NCBI GenBank assembly: GCA_039105265.1
Contig: JAPFFF010000016.1
Coordinates: forward strand, 992,001-1,056,000
DNA from: Tritrichomonas musculus
Lineage: Eukaryota; Parabasalia; Tritrichomonadida; Tritrichomonadidae
DNA: 64,000 bases
Direction of reading: 5' to 3'
The notes beneath the pieces are model-generated. The model was not told the origin of the DNA, did not search any database, and was given only the letters and a program-made list of their open reading frames with translations. The number at the start of each line of letters is the position of its first letter. The stretch's first letter is position 1. The translations under genes were made by a program, and so were the position numbers. Positions 8,846 to 19,894 of the stretch are shown piece after piece.

Positions 8846-11311
8846 ATGAGTATCGAAGAAACAAAAGAGAAAATGAAAAGTATTCAAAATGCTCTTCTTG
8901 AATTTCTTGAAGATGAATCAATCGCAGAAGAAAACTATGAAAATTTTTTAAAATCTGTCAGTGAATATCAAATAACTGAAGACAAATATAAACTCAAATC
9001 AGTATTACAACTAATAAATGCCGTTGGAAACAATCATCGGCGTGTTAAGAATTTCTTTTGCAAGCTTGAACAAATTTTGGTACATTTTAAAAAAGATATC
9101 GAAAAATATTTTAAAAATTCCGAAATTTTCGAAGTTTTTGAAAACAACAAAAGAATCCTTCTATTTCTTATTGAAGAAAAAATAATGATAATTGATGAAT
9201 ATATTGCATCACGAATAGCCCGTAGAAAATACTTAGCTGAATATTTTGCGCCAGAACTCAAACCGTTTTTTCCTGAAGAGTTCATTAAGAAATATGGCGA
9301 TAAAAACTTATATTTAAGAGAAGAAATATTTATTAATAATATCAAAAAAGAAGTTTCAGAAGATTTTTATGATAAAAGAAAAGAAGGAGAAAATGACAAC
9401 TATTTATGTGAACTGATTCGAACAAACCAAGTGAAAGAATTTGGTATTTACGTTAACAGGAATAATATTACATATGAAAGTTGCATTGACCAATCAATCT
9501 TTGAAACAAATCCACTTTTGAATAATAGTGATGTGAAATTGATTGAATACGCATCATTTTATGGCTCAATTGACATCATCAGATACATGCGAATAAATGG
9601 AAATGCCACACTGACATCAATGATGTGGATATATGCAATTCACAGTGAAAATGCAGAACTGATCAGATATCTTGAAGACAATAATGTTTCACCGCCATAT
9701 AATGAATATAAAAGAATTCTTGAAGAATCGATTAAATGCCATCACAGAGACGTTTCAAAGTACATCATTGACTATTTAATGAAAGAAGAAAATTTACAAA
9801 ATGACATTGAAAACGAATATTTTACCAATATTTACCGAAGTGCAGTTCAATTTCACAATTATTGTTTTTTCCCATCAGACATGAAATACAAATACATGTT
9901 TTATTATTTATGCGAATTTGATTATTACACACTTGTGAAACTTTATTTAGAAGAAGGAAACATTGATATAAATGCAACAATTAAAACATTTAATTATTTA
10001 AATGATATTCAAATCAATCTTTTTATTCATTGGATTCAAATTATGAATGATTTTATGAGATTTAAATCTAATATTTAATTGTACCGCTTTGACTATTGCT
10101 GCAGATAAAGGCTATAATGATATTTTTGAATTATTATTAAGACAAGAAAATATTGATATCAACATCAAAGATATTTTAAATTAAAAGCATTTATAAAATT
10201 AAAGTCATATTTTTTTTTCATAAAATTTAAAAATTTGAATGATTTTTGGAATTTAACTTGAACAATTAATCAGACGGCGTTGATTCATGCCGCATTAGAA
10301 GGTCATAAAGAAATTGTTGAATTATTGTTAAGGCTAAAAAACATTGATATCAACTTCAAAGATATTATAAATCATAAATATTCATAATATTTCAATCATG
10401 CTTTTTTTTTATCATATTTGAAATTTCAAAGATTTATGGAATTTTACTCGAACAATTAATTGGACAGCGTTGATTAGTGCTGCTCATGAAGGCCATGCAG
10501 AAATTGTTGAATTATTATTAAAACAAGAGGGAATTGATATTAACATCAGAGATATTATAAATCTAAAAAAATTCATAAATTTGGAATCCAACTTTTTTCA
10601 TGAAATTTACATTTTGAATGATTTATGGAATTTAAACTTCAACATTTAATCAGACGGCATTGATTCATGCTTCAGAAGAATGCTGTATAGAAGTTGTTAA
10701 ACTATTATTAAGACAAGAAGGAATTGAAATCAACATCAGAGAAATTGTAAATCAAAATTTTTTCATGAAATTGAAATTTCAATTTTTTCATGAGATAATA
10801 ATTTGAATGATTTATGGAATTAAATTCGAATATTTAATGAAACAGCTCTGATATGGGCTTCATTTTTTGGTTCTAAAGAAATTGTTGAATTGTTATTAAT
10901 ACAAAAAGACATAGATATCAACATTAAAGACATTTTAAATCCAAAATATTCATAATATTGGACTCTTTTTTTTCATGCAATTGAGTATATAAATATTAAA
11001 CGGAATTTTGCTCAAATATTAAATAAAACGGCACTGATTTGGGCCTCAGCAAATGGGAATAAAGAAATTGTTGAAATATTATTAAGACAAGAAAACATTG
11101 ATATCAGCATTACAGATATTTTAAATCAAAGACATTCATGATATTCAAATCTATTTTTTTTCATGAAATTGAGAATATATCTTTTATGGAATTTTTTTAT
11201 GAAAATATTTACAAAACTGCCATCGACAATGCAAGAGAAGAGAATCATAAAGAAATTGTTGATCTTCTATCTAAAGGACTGATTAAAGGAAGCAAAGTAG
11301 AAACAGAATAA
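8846..11311 (+). CDS. DUF3447-ankyrin repeat protein with each repeat separated by an intron-like insert
   Basis: The first exon (8846 to about 9983) encodes ~378 residues. It has an N-terminal helical part and a DUF3447 core (KRKEGENDNYLCELIR, SIFETN, LIEYASFYGSIDIIRYMR, WIYAIHSENAELI, EESIKCHHRDVSKYII). Without splicing the frame would end at 10078. Beyond it lie six 102-nt ankyrin exons (10074-10175, 10265-10366, 10455-10556, 10645-10746, 10833-10934, 11019-11120) and a last exon (11207-11311). Each ankyrin exon reads F/I-N-x-T-A-L to K/R-D/E-I. The last reads YKTAIDNAR, then KEIVDLL, and ends at TAA. Joined, they give about 617 residues. ATG 8846 is preferred over 8714 because the paralogue at 58585-62977 also begins MSI and aligns from there. 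Ankyrin repeats are protein-binding modules; partners are unknown. Exon boundaries are inference and need transcripts. Confidence 0.75.
9984..11206 (+). repeat. Tandem array of ankyrin exons and 84-90-nt inserts (seven inserts)
   Basis: Inserts lie at about 9984-10073, 10176-10264, 10367-10454, 10557-10644, 10747-10832, 10935-11018 and 11121-11206. Inserts 2-7 are 89, 88, 88, 86, 84 and 86 nt, while every ankyrin exon between them is exactly 102 nt. Common insert motifs, in order, are TAAATC, ATTCATAATATT, TTTTTTTCATGAAATT, GATTTATGGAATTTA and an AACATTTAAT-type end. Most inserts carry in-frame stops. The 5' edge follows GATATT and the 3' edge precedes (T)TTAAT. I see no GT...AG placement that keeps the frame. 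Confidence 0.75.
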
Positions 11312-11505
11312 ATGAAACGAGCGCACACAATGAATATCAATTACTTCTAATTTCAGCATTTTAAATTTAACTACCAAAATAAACATTTTTTTTTATTTAA
11401 ATCTAAATCTTATTTACATATATATATATTAAATCAGAATAATATAACAATAATTGACTGCCCAACATATTTCTTTTTAAATTAATAATTAAAAATTTAC
11501 GTTTA

Positions 11506-13737
11506 TTAATCAAAAAAATCAATCAGATGTCTGGGAACCATAAATTCTTTTGATTGTAAATTTTCGACAATTTCCAACTCACTATTATCATCAATTTCAA
11601 TTATATTAAGGGAAAAACAATTGGACAATTCTTTATCGCTGAGACAAGTGACATGACGAGGAATATTTAAACTTTCAATGAAGGTTTCGCCAAAAGCATC
11701 TTCCCCAAATGATCGAAGTTCGGAGTCATGCGAAATATCGACATATTGAAGATCATAACAACTACCAAAAGCACCTTTTTCAATGCGAATGACTTGTGAT
11801 GGAATGGAAATAGCTTTAATTTGACATGTCGAAAATGCGTATGACCCAATGATTTTGATATTGGATGGAATTATGACATCTTGAATGTCTCTTGATACAA
11901 AAACAAGAACATCAAATTCGTCACTTTCTTTATTACTTTTTCCAAAAACAAATTTTTCATAGTTTTTGAAATACTTGTTGTTTGGATTTACTGTTACTTT
12001 CTTTAAAAGCTCTGCTTTACTGCACCATCCTTCTTTGAGTTCAGATACATTTGAAGGAATTTCAATTGCTTCAATCGAAGAATCTAAAAATGCATCATTT
12101 TCAATTGTTTCAAGTTCTGATTCTGGTGGAAATTCAAGTGTCTGAATTGATGAACAATAAGAAAAAGAATGTTCACAAATCCTTTTGACATGGGGTGGAA
12201 TTAAAATTTTTTTGATTGCTGTTCCGCTGAAAACTTCACTTTCAATTGTCTCCAATTCAGAGTCAGGTGAAAATTCAACATTTTCAAGTTTTTCGCAATC
12301 ACTAAAAGCACCTTTTTCAATGCGAATGACTTGTGATGGAATGGAAATGGCTTTAATTTGACATGCCGAAAATGCGTATGACCCAATGATTTTGATATTG
12401 GATGGAATTATGACATCTTGAATGTCTCTTGATACAAAAACAAGAACATCAAATTCGTCACTTTCTTTATTACTTTTTCCAAAAACAAATTTTTCATAGT
12501 TTTTGAAATATTTGTTGTTTGGATTTACTGTTACTTTGTTTAATTCCTTTGTTCTACAACACCATCCTTCTTTGAGTTCAGATACACTTGAAGGAATTTC
12601 AATTGCTTCAATCGAAGAACTGCTAAAAATATTTTCAGAAATTCTTGTGACATGTTGAGGAATAAACAAACTTTGAATAGATGCACATGAAAAAGCATCT
12701 GGCTCAATTACCCGAAGTTTTGAGTCAGAATGAATTAACATTTCTTGAAATGTACAATGTCCAAATGCATAAGCACCAATATAAATGACGCTAGATGGAA
12801 ATGAAAATCTTTCAAGCGAATCACAATACATAAATGATTCCCTTCCTATTATTCGAAGTTCAGAATCAGATTGAAATTCACAACTTTTAAGAGTTGGGAT
12901 TCTTGAAAACGATTCAATATCAATTTCTTTGACATGAGAAGGAATAAGAATGCGTTCAAGTTGAGTTCCCCCGAATGCGCATAATCCAATCATTTGAAGC
13001 TGCGAATCAGGCAAAAAATTAATATGTTTTAGAATACTATTACAAAAAGCAAAACTACAAATTTGTGTGACAGATGATGGGATGCAAATACTCTCAATTG
13101 ATGAACTTGAAAATGCACTATCATCAATTATTTGAAGTTGTGAATCAGAAGGAATGTCGACATGTTTAAGATCTCTACAATTCATAAATGCTCCCCCACA
13201 AATATGCGTGACACTGGATGAAATCGTTATGCTTTCAATACTTGAGAGAGCAAATGCATATGGTCCAATTTTTTTAATATTTGAAGGAAGAGTGACACTT
13301 TTGATGCCGCGTTGAGCAAAAACAACAACATCAAATTCGTCACTTTTTTTGTCACTTTTTCCAAGGATCAATTTATCTTCATAATTTTTGTAGTTTTTGT
13401 TGCCTGACATTATAATCATCTCTTTCAAGTTAATCGGAAAGCACATTTCTTTGAATTCTGAAACACTCGGCGGAATCGAGAGACTTTTTATTGGCGAATC
13501 AAACGAGTGTTTTTCTAGCACTTGGAGTTCTATATCTGGTGCAAATTCGACTTTTTCAAGCGAATAACAATTAGAAAAAGCATTTCTACCAATATGAGTG
13601 ATATTGGACGGAATCATTATGCTTTCAATACTTGAGCCCAATTTTCTTAATATTTGAAGGAAAAGTGACACTTTTGATGCCACGTTGAGCAAAAACAACA
13701 TCATCAAATTCGTCACTTTTTTTGTCACTTTTTCCAA
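11506..13737 (-). CDS. BspA-like LRR_5 protein, C-terminal part
   Basis: 743 residues made of LRR_5 (BspA-type) leucine-rich repeats of the pattern I-x-I-P-S-x-V-x-x-I-x-x-x-A-F-x-x-C, with larger blocks containing NNKYFKNYEKFVFGKS. Such proteins are a very large family in trichomonads and are thought to mediate surface binding. No signal peptide, membrane segment or anchor is visible. The N-terminal ~45 residues of this frame are out-of-frame sequence; real LRR coding begins around IESIMIPSNITHIG. It overlaps the next open frame (13625-14677) and is probably the rest of the same gene in a shifted frame. Two ~240-bp blocks at about 11763-12003 and 12300-12540 (offset 537 bp, 179 codons) are almost identical, a recent internal duplication. 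Confidence 0.8.
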   Translation of the reverse strand: MEKVTKKVTNLMMLFLLNVASKVSLFLQILRKLGSSIESIMIPSNITHIGRNAFSNCYSLEKVEFAPDIELQVLEKHSFDSPIKSLSIPPSVSEFKEMCFPINLKEMIIMSGNKNYKNYEDKLILGKSDKKSDEFDVVVFAQRGIKSVTLPSNIKKIGPYAFALSSIESITISSSVTHICGGAFMNCRDLKHVDIPSDSQLQIIDDSAFSSSSIESICIPSSVTQICSFAFCNSILKHINFLPDSQLQMIGLCAFGGTQLERILIPSHVKEIDIESFSRIPTLKSCEFQSDSELRIIGRESFMYCDSLERFSFPSSVIYIGAYAFGHCTFQEMLIHSDSKLRVIEPDAFSCASIQSLFIPQHVTRISENIFSSSSIEAIEIPSSVSELKEGWCCRTKELNKVTVNPNNKYFKNYEKFVFGKSNKESDEFDVLVFVSRDIQDVIIPSNIKIIGSYAFSACQIKAISIPSQVIRIEKGAFSDCEKLENVEFSPDSELETIESEVFSGTAIKKILIPPHVKRICEHSFSYCSSIQTLEFPPESELETIENDAFLDSSIEAIEIPSNVSELKEGWCSKAELLKKVTVNPNNKYFKNYEKFVFGKSNKESDEFDVLVFVSRDIQDVIIPSNIKIIGSYAFSTCQIKAISIPSQVIRIEKGAFGSCYDLQYVDISHDSELRSFGEDAFGETFIESLNIPRHVTCLSDKELSNCFSLNIIEIDDNSELEIVENLQSKEFMVPRHLIDFFD

Positions 13738-14677
13738 GGATCAATTTATCTTCATAATTTTGGTAGTTTTTATTTCCTGGAACTATTGTCACTTTTTGAA
13801 AATTGTGCAATGTATTTTCCAGTTCTGTGACGGTTGATGGAATTTCAATTCTTTGAATGCGAGTTGTGTTTTTGAATGCTTTTTTTCCAATTGTTTTCAA
13901 TTCTGAATCTGACGGAAATTCTATCTTTCGAAGGAAATAACAATTGTAAAAGGCAGATTCACAAATTTGTGTCACTTTTGATGGAATGAAAATTTTTCTT
14001 ATTTTTGAGTACGAAAAAGAATTTGATACGATTTTTTTGATGTTGGGCGGAACCGTTATTAAACTAAATTTTCTCTGTGCAAAGACAACAACATCATATT
14101 CGTCACTTTTATTGTCACTTTTGCCAAGAACTAACTTATCGTCATAATTTCTGAAGTTTTTGTTGTTTGGCATAACCGTCAATTTTTCCAATTGACCTGC
14201 TTTATTCAACCAGCCTGATTTAAGTTCAGAAACGCTTGATGGAATAACGAGACTTTCGATACTCGAACATTTAAATGCATTTTTTTCAATTACTTGGAGT
14301 TCTGAATTTGGATGATATTCTATATTTTTAAGATTATGGCAAAAACTAAATATACCTTCACTAATTTTTGTAACATGTCGAGGAATATTGATACTTACGA
14401 GTAATGACGATTTGAATGCATTTTTTTCAATAACCCTAACTTCTGAATCTAATGGAAAACGAATTGATGATATTTTTGAATTTTCGAATGAACTTTCTAA
14501 TATACTTATGACAATAAATTCACTATTCTCATATTTGATTGAACGTGGAATAAAGATATCGCCACAAGCATAATCATTATTTATAATATCAGCTGTTTTA
14601 TCTTCTTCATTTAGGATATAAATGATATCATCTTGTACAACTTTTGTTGGCTCTTTGATACTTTTAATATCGCTCAT
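13625..14677 (-). CDS. BspA-like LRR_5 protein, N-terminal part, apparently frameshifted from its continuation
   Basis: 350 residues starting MSDIKSIKEPTK, with a short N-terminal region (IIYILNEEDKTADI, IFIPRSI) and then LRR_5 repeats. It ends abruptly as SNIKKIGLKY where sister repeats read KKIGPYAFALSSIESI. Compared with the sister DNA at ~13235-13275, about 17 bases are missing near 13635-13645, which moves translation into the frame of the 11506-13737 ORF. With those bases the two would form one protein of roughly 1080 residues. It could be a real pseudogene, a sequencing or assembly slip, or collapse between near-identical repeats. An initiator-like TCAAATA lies about 20 nt upstream of the start. 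Confidence 0.75.
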   Translation of the reverse strand: MSDIKSIKEPTKVVQDDIIYILNEEDKTADIINNDYACGDIFIPRSIKYENSEFIVISILESSFENSKISSIRFPLDSEVRVIEKNAFKSSLLVSINIPRHVTKISEGIFSFCHNLKNIEYHPNSELQVIEKNAFKCSSIESLVIPSSVSELKSGWLNKAGQLEKLTVMPNNKNFRNYDDKLVLGKSDNKSDEYDVVVFAQRKFSLITVPPNIKKIVSNSFSYSKIRKIFIPSKVTQICESAFYNCYFLRKIEFPSDSELKTIGKKAFKNTTRIQRIEIPSTVTELENTLHNFQKVTIVPGNKNYQNYEDKLILGKSDKKSDEFDDVVFAQRGIKSVTFPSNIKKIGLKY

Positions 14678-16224
14678 TAACCTAAAAATATATTTGATTA
14701 TTTTTAATTCAATATTGAATTTTCGTTACTCGCCTATCCAACCAAATATTTGAATTGATATATTTTAGTATATATATTATTTAAGAATATTAGCTTTTCT
14801 AATTATAATTATAATTGTATATCATTTTTTAATTTATATTTGAAGATATACTTCCAGTAAAATAAATAAAAACCGAATGAAATTAAAATTTAATATAAAA
14901 TATAATTATCTTAATATCATTTTTGTATATTAATGGTTATATCTAATTTTAAGATTATATATTTAGTATTATTTACTATAAAATATTAAGTATTGCTGTA
15001 TATTATAATAGCAAATATTTCATTTTTTCTTATAATGGATATTGATCGAAAATAAATGTATACATAAATACATGGTATGGAGTAAAGATTATTTTTTAAA
15101 CTTAAAATTTATAATTTTTCATATTGGCTGTAGAATAGACTGTTTAAAAATGAATCTAACGAGGCAATTAAATAAACTATTTCTCAAAATTGTACAATAG
15201 TTTCCTAGTATGGTTGATAAATTATATATTGCACATGCTGATATATATATATATTATTAACATTATAAAATTCAAATTTCAACTCAAAATATTGAGATAT
15301 TAGATATTTATTTAAAAGACTTCTTCACATCGAAAAAAAGTGTAAAAAGCAAATCAAATTAAAATTCAAACTAATCATAAATCTTCACCATCGTATGCTC
15401 ATGACAATAAAAAAGTCAAAATAGATACAAAAAAAGAAATTAAGACAATTTGATAAAAATGATATAAAATCTGGAAACTAATCATCAGATTTTTAAAAAT
15501 CTCTTAGAATTTATAAGTAATCATTAGATTCATTAACATTAAACAAAATTTTAAGTGTGTATTATTTAAAAATAAATACATAATATTTTATTTTTATATC
15601 ATATACAATATATATATTAAAATCATGAAGATAACATGCAAAATATTAAAATAAAAAATATTTCAAAAATATTCAAAATGACTCAATTATAAAAACAGTT
15701 ATATCATTCCAAATACATTGTATATTACCCAATATTTTATTTTATATTAAATAAATATAATATTATGGCTTAATATTGTTGATATATTTATTAATTAGAT
15801 TTGTTAAATAAAATAATGTTTTTTAATAGAGATATTTATGTAAAATTTTTGTGAGGACGCAATGATTAAAAAAAGGAGTTAAGATCTCATAGAATTGTTG
15901 TTAACGAGTATGCGTTTTCTAAAGGGAAAAAAACAATATTGTTTTTTTATCTAAATTTATAGATAATTTAATTTAATATAACCATTGAACAACAAATTTT
16001 TAATTATTATCTTTCAATATTTAAAGATAATTTGGATTTAAAATAATTAAACTTTTTAAAAAGATACCATACGGATTTCTGAGTGACGATCATTTTTAAT
16101 TCTATTTCTTATCAATGTATTATTCGATCATTATTTAAAATTTTTAAATACTTTCATTTAAAAAGTTTTAAGATATTTGAAAGAAAATTTATGAGCATAA
16201 AATATTTAATTAATTTAGCTCTAA
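14678..16224. other. Long AT-rich intergenic DNA
   Basis: Over 1.5 kb of very AT-rich sequence with many TATATA runs and no open frame, TIR or RNA-gene signature that I can support. Confidence 0.6.
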
Positions 16225-16554
16225 ATGAAAAGATCGAGGAAGCCTAGGGTTCCTGCATGTTTTTCAAGAACATTTGTTCCTGAGAGAGTTGTTTCTATGA
16301 ATTTACTTGATGGATTTGTTGCACAAGGGAGTCGTGGTGAAAAATTAGTTGAAGAAATGGTTGGAATGCCTCTTGAAAACATTTCAAAAAATGGTCTTTG
16401 TAAATTAGCTGTTATCGTTAGTCATTTAATTGACATAAAGCTCCCTCGTAATATATATAGAAGAAAAGATCTTATGGTTAAATGGTTTCAAGATAATGAA
16501 GATAAAATTAATGTATATAAGCCATTTATATGTGTTAAAACTATAAAGCAATAA
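16225..16554 (+). CDS. Small basic protein, possibly related to the trichomonad initiator-binding domain
   Basis: 109 residues (MKRSRKPRVPACF at the N-terminus). The composition and base usage are clearly coding compared with the surrounding AT desert. The second half has helices and the segment LPRNIYRRKDLMVKWFQDN, which loosely recalls the IBD DNA-binding fold of trichomonad initiator-binding proteins. That link is from memory of the family pattern and weak. An excess of Arg and Lys is compatible with nucleic-acid binding. No membrane segment or signal peptide. A possible 48-nt GT-AG intron lies just after the stop codon (16566-16613). Confidence 0.55.
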   Translation: MKRSRKPRVPACFSRTFVPERVVSMNLLDGFVAQGSRGEKLVEEMVGMPLENISKNGLCKLAVIVSHLIDIKLPRNIYRRKDLMVKWFQDNEDKINVYKPFICVKTIKQ

Positions 16555-16565
16555 TATTATTTCAT

Positions 16566-16613
16566 GTGAGTATTTTCTAAATATTATATTTTACTAATTG
16601 TTTTTATTTTCAG
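16566..16613 (+). other. Candidate 3'-UTR GT-AG intron
   Basis: Begins GTGAGTATTTT, contains TTTACTAATTG and ends in a pyrimidine-rich TTTTTATTTTCAG. This is a textbook-like short intron layout, though not the extended ACTAACACACAG end described for T. vaginalis. It sits 11 nt after the stop of the 109-residue ORF. It could be chance in AT-rich DNA. Confidence 0.25.
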
Positions 16614-18379
16614 GTTTCAATCTTAAAGTTTTTCCCGGTAACAGTAGGTATTGCTTTATTTTAAGAAAAGAATTCTTTTTCTTTACAAATTATAACATCA
16701 TTAAAAACCAAAAAACTAGCGTAATTTTCAATTTTTCTCATTAATAAAGATAATTATTTAAAGAAGTAGCGATTAACTAATGAAAATCAAAATTTCTTAA
16801 TCCAATGACTTATAATATTATTAATATCGAAGATCAAAAGGATTAATATTTAAAAAAAATAATGTTTAATCATGTGTATAGTGATGAAAAATATTTTAAA
16901 AGCAAATTTACATATTCTGAGCTGAATGAAAAATTGAATTTCATATCATTTTGTGTTAACTCAATTTTTTCAGTTTTTTGAAAAGCCTGTAATTAACTTT
17001 TTATGAAAAAACTCATGACATTTCAAGGCATGTATCCAATGTTACCAAATATTTGCATCAAAGGAATATAAATGACTCTAAAAATGCATTTCAATAAAAA
17101 GAAAGTTGAAGTAAAATTTTGAATTCAAAAAAAAAAATTGTTTTTCGTAATTTTTTTTTTATATTTCACAATTTTTTGACCTATTGAAAACAAAAAACTT
17201 GATTGGTTGAAAAGGGATGAAGCACTATTCCAAGAGTAAATGCTCTATTTTTGAGTAAAAGCATTGTTTTTTATATAAATTTGATTTATTAGATTTCAAT
17301 AATATTTTATAATTATCAAAAAAAGTCAAGATATTGAAACAATAAGTTCGTAAATCAACAAGCAGTAAAAATGAGTCTCAAAAAGTTTTTTCCAAGTACT
17401 TTGGTTGAATATTGATAAAAAATATTATCTGAGAAACTTTTTTAAAATGATTTGCTTTTAGAAAGCATTATGCTTCATTGATTATTTATTTGTTATACTA
17501 AAGATTATATTAACATATTTTTTTAATATAAAAAATTGATTTATTCCTGTTGTACACAATTTATAGAATGAATCCGAATGATTTTTTGAAATGGGAGAGA
17601 CTTTGTTGAAATCTCATCATATAAAATTTTGATCCAAAATTGAATGGATTGAGATGCCCAAATAATTGTGATTATTTTATTCAGAAAACTTCAATACCTT
17701 TCTCAAAAATACAGAAACCGATTATAATCAGATTTAATCAGGGATTAATCTTAAATTTATAAGTATTTATATAAAAATTATTGTTGAAATCAAATTTTTT
17801 TGGAAAGTTTTTTTTAACGAAAAAAAAATATGCAAAATTATGAATTATTATTATAACAAAAAGAAAAAAGAATTAATCATTGAGCATCAAATTAATCATT
17901 GAGAGAAGATTACTATTTTAATAATCAATATCAAAATAATCATTGTTTATTTATTTAATTGAATACCAAGAATTATTGGCACAAAGAGTATTAATTGTAG
18001 AACTTATACCTATTTTTTCTTCATTGCTAAATATATTAGATGATTAAATATGATATTCATCATTATTTTAAAAATAGGAAAGTTTTTTTTTGAAAGAATT
18101 CTTTAAAATCTGTATTGTAATGATGCCATTCCAATTTATCTGTTTATTTTTTTTTGCGAATTCATTTTCAACATCTAACAATATATACAACATTATTTGC
18201 TATAACGTTTCAAAGAAGATCACATTAAAAAAATTGCAAAAATCGATCATCTCAATAAGGATGCCTTTGATCCTGATAAACATATAATTAAAATTGAATC
18301 ATCTAAAAAGTTATCATTGTGTTGCACCTTTTTTAATTTCATTTTTTTAAGTTTTTTTAATAATGATACCAATCCATTT
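16614..18379. other. AT-rich intergenic DNA, no gene seen
   Basis: Long non-coding stretch. A 65-codon frame at 18090-18287 has no recognisable content and I treat it as chance. No terminal repeats found. Confidence 0.5.
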
Positions 18380-18741
18380 GCTAGAGACAAATCAAGTTGA
18401 CCTCAACAAGCGGTAAAATCAATATTGTGAGGTAAATAATTGAAAACGGAGCTGATCCAAACGCTGTTGATTTCTGTGGATGACCTCCTACTTTTTCAGC
18501 GATAATTCATGGCAAAAATTTAGACCGAATTTTGAAAATATTGCTAACTACTATTCTGAACAGTTTGATTATTATGGATGCCACTCTTACCATCCTCAGC
18601 TCAATCAAAGTGGGCACAGGGGTCTAGAGCTGACCTTAACATTGTTGGAAAGAACAAAAAGTCAATCTACCAAATGGTGATAATTGCAAGTAAGCCAGCC
18701 ATTGCGAAATTGGTGGATGATTTCAGGAGCATCCTGAAATA
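18380..18741 (+). pseudogene. Decayed ankyrin-type gene fragment
   Basis: The frame around 18440 reads IENGADPNAVDFCG, a typical ankyrin-loop sequence (G-A-D-P-N). It is soon interrupted by a stop, and related fragments continue in shifting frames up to about 18741 (MVIIASKPAIAKLVDDFRSILK then TAA). No intact start or promoter is visible. The style differs from the DUF3447-linked KDI-FNxTAL repeats elsewhere in the window, so it derives from another ankyrin gene. Confidence 0.45.
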
Positions 18742-19175
18742 AATATGAAGTGATGTTCTGAATTATTTTGAAAGAAATTGAATTATATTTCAAATCTTTC
18801 GATCATCTATTCTATTTTCCGTTTATTATTAAATAAAAATAAGTCTTTTCATTCATATTTACAGGTCCCTACATCCAAAATGATATTTGAAGACAAGCAA
18901 AATGAGATCTGTCTCAATTTTTTCAATGCATTTGGATTTTTCAATTAACTTTTTTTCATATTTATGATGTGATCAGCGATATTAAAGAAATTCATATGCT
19001 TGTGAATATTTATTCCAATATATCGAAAATTTATAACTAAACTTTTTGATTGTAAAAATTAGAAAATTGAATAATGCGCTTTAATTTTGGATGGAGAAAC
19101 CTCAATCAACTAGCATTATGTAGTTAAAAATATTCGCCAAATAGGTCAAAATGGAAAAACGTTAAGCACAATTTA

Positions 19176-19690
19176 TCACTCAATGAAGTCGTTCATTTCT
19201 TTTGGTGTCACTTCTTCTGTGTGCAGAGCTGAAAATATAAAAATGTAACTGAATATTTGCTCAATTCGATGTAATTTAGCAACGGTAAGACTTAATAGTT
19301 CTTCTTTGTTGATGTATTGGCTCAATTTATGGCAAACAATATCTTCATATGTATCGTTATTCAATGAACTGTCGCATTCACAAACTGAAAGAATTTGGAT
19401 TGCTAAGTCTTCACTATTAGATAAAATATATTCTCTTGTATCTTCTAGCAAATCATCAATTTCATATTTCTTTGATAAAAAATGATGTCCAATGACATTT
19501 TTATTGTCAACTGTGATTTCTTCATGTTGAACATAATTGATAAAATCAAAGATTGTTTGTTCTTGAAAAGTTAGCTCTTTCCCGAAGTCTTCAACAATAA
19601 GATCTATATCTTTATTGTATTGAATTTTTTCTGAATTCGTAAGAAAAAATTGATTTTGAAAGGATATCGTTTGTTGTCATAAACCAAATG
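19176..19690 (-). pseudogene. Truncated BTB/BACK-like protein fragment
   Basis: A coherent frame runs from about 19690 to TAA at 19176 and includes DIDLIVEDFGKELTF, FINYVQHEEITVDN, HHFLSKKYEIDDLLEDTREYI and SVCECDSSLNNDTYEDI. This resembles the BTB-domain C-terminal half plus following helices of trichomonad BTB proteins: a layer of the form size of the segment, then hydrophobic helices. The 5' part and any good start are absent and upstream frames are broken, so I call it a 5'-truncated copy. The only internal Met, at 19451, would give 91 residues. Confidence 0.4.
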
Positions 19691-19894
19691 ATGTGTATCA
19701 GGTGATAACCTTTTTGTTTGGCATCAGATCTATTTTTGAAATTTTATATTTTTTTAAAACTTTGTAAACTTTTAACAGCCATTTATTGAAGAAGGAGAAA
19801 AATGGCCCCCGGTAAAAAAGCCGGTGATTTTTATATCAAATTTCATAAATTTTCTTTTCATATCACATGTCATTAACCAAACATAAAAATACTA

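Noticed and set aside
10176-10264. U12-type AT-AC introns as an explanation for the inserts
   Set aside because: Neither an ATATCCTT start nor a TTCCTTAAC branch motif is present, and ends are not AT-AC in the frame-preserving placements.
10176-11206. Reading the first ankyrin array as a plain pseudogene
   Set aside because: All repeat units are open, are exactly 102 nt, and end in a conserved terminal exon; random decay would break some of them. Not fully excluded without transcripts.
18090-18287. 65-codon open frame
   Set aside because: No start context, no family resemblance, and AT-driven composition.
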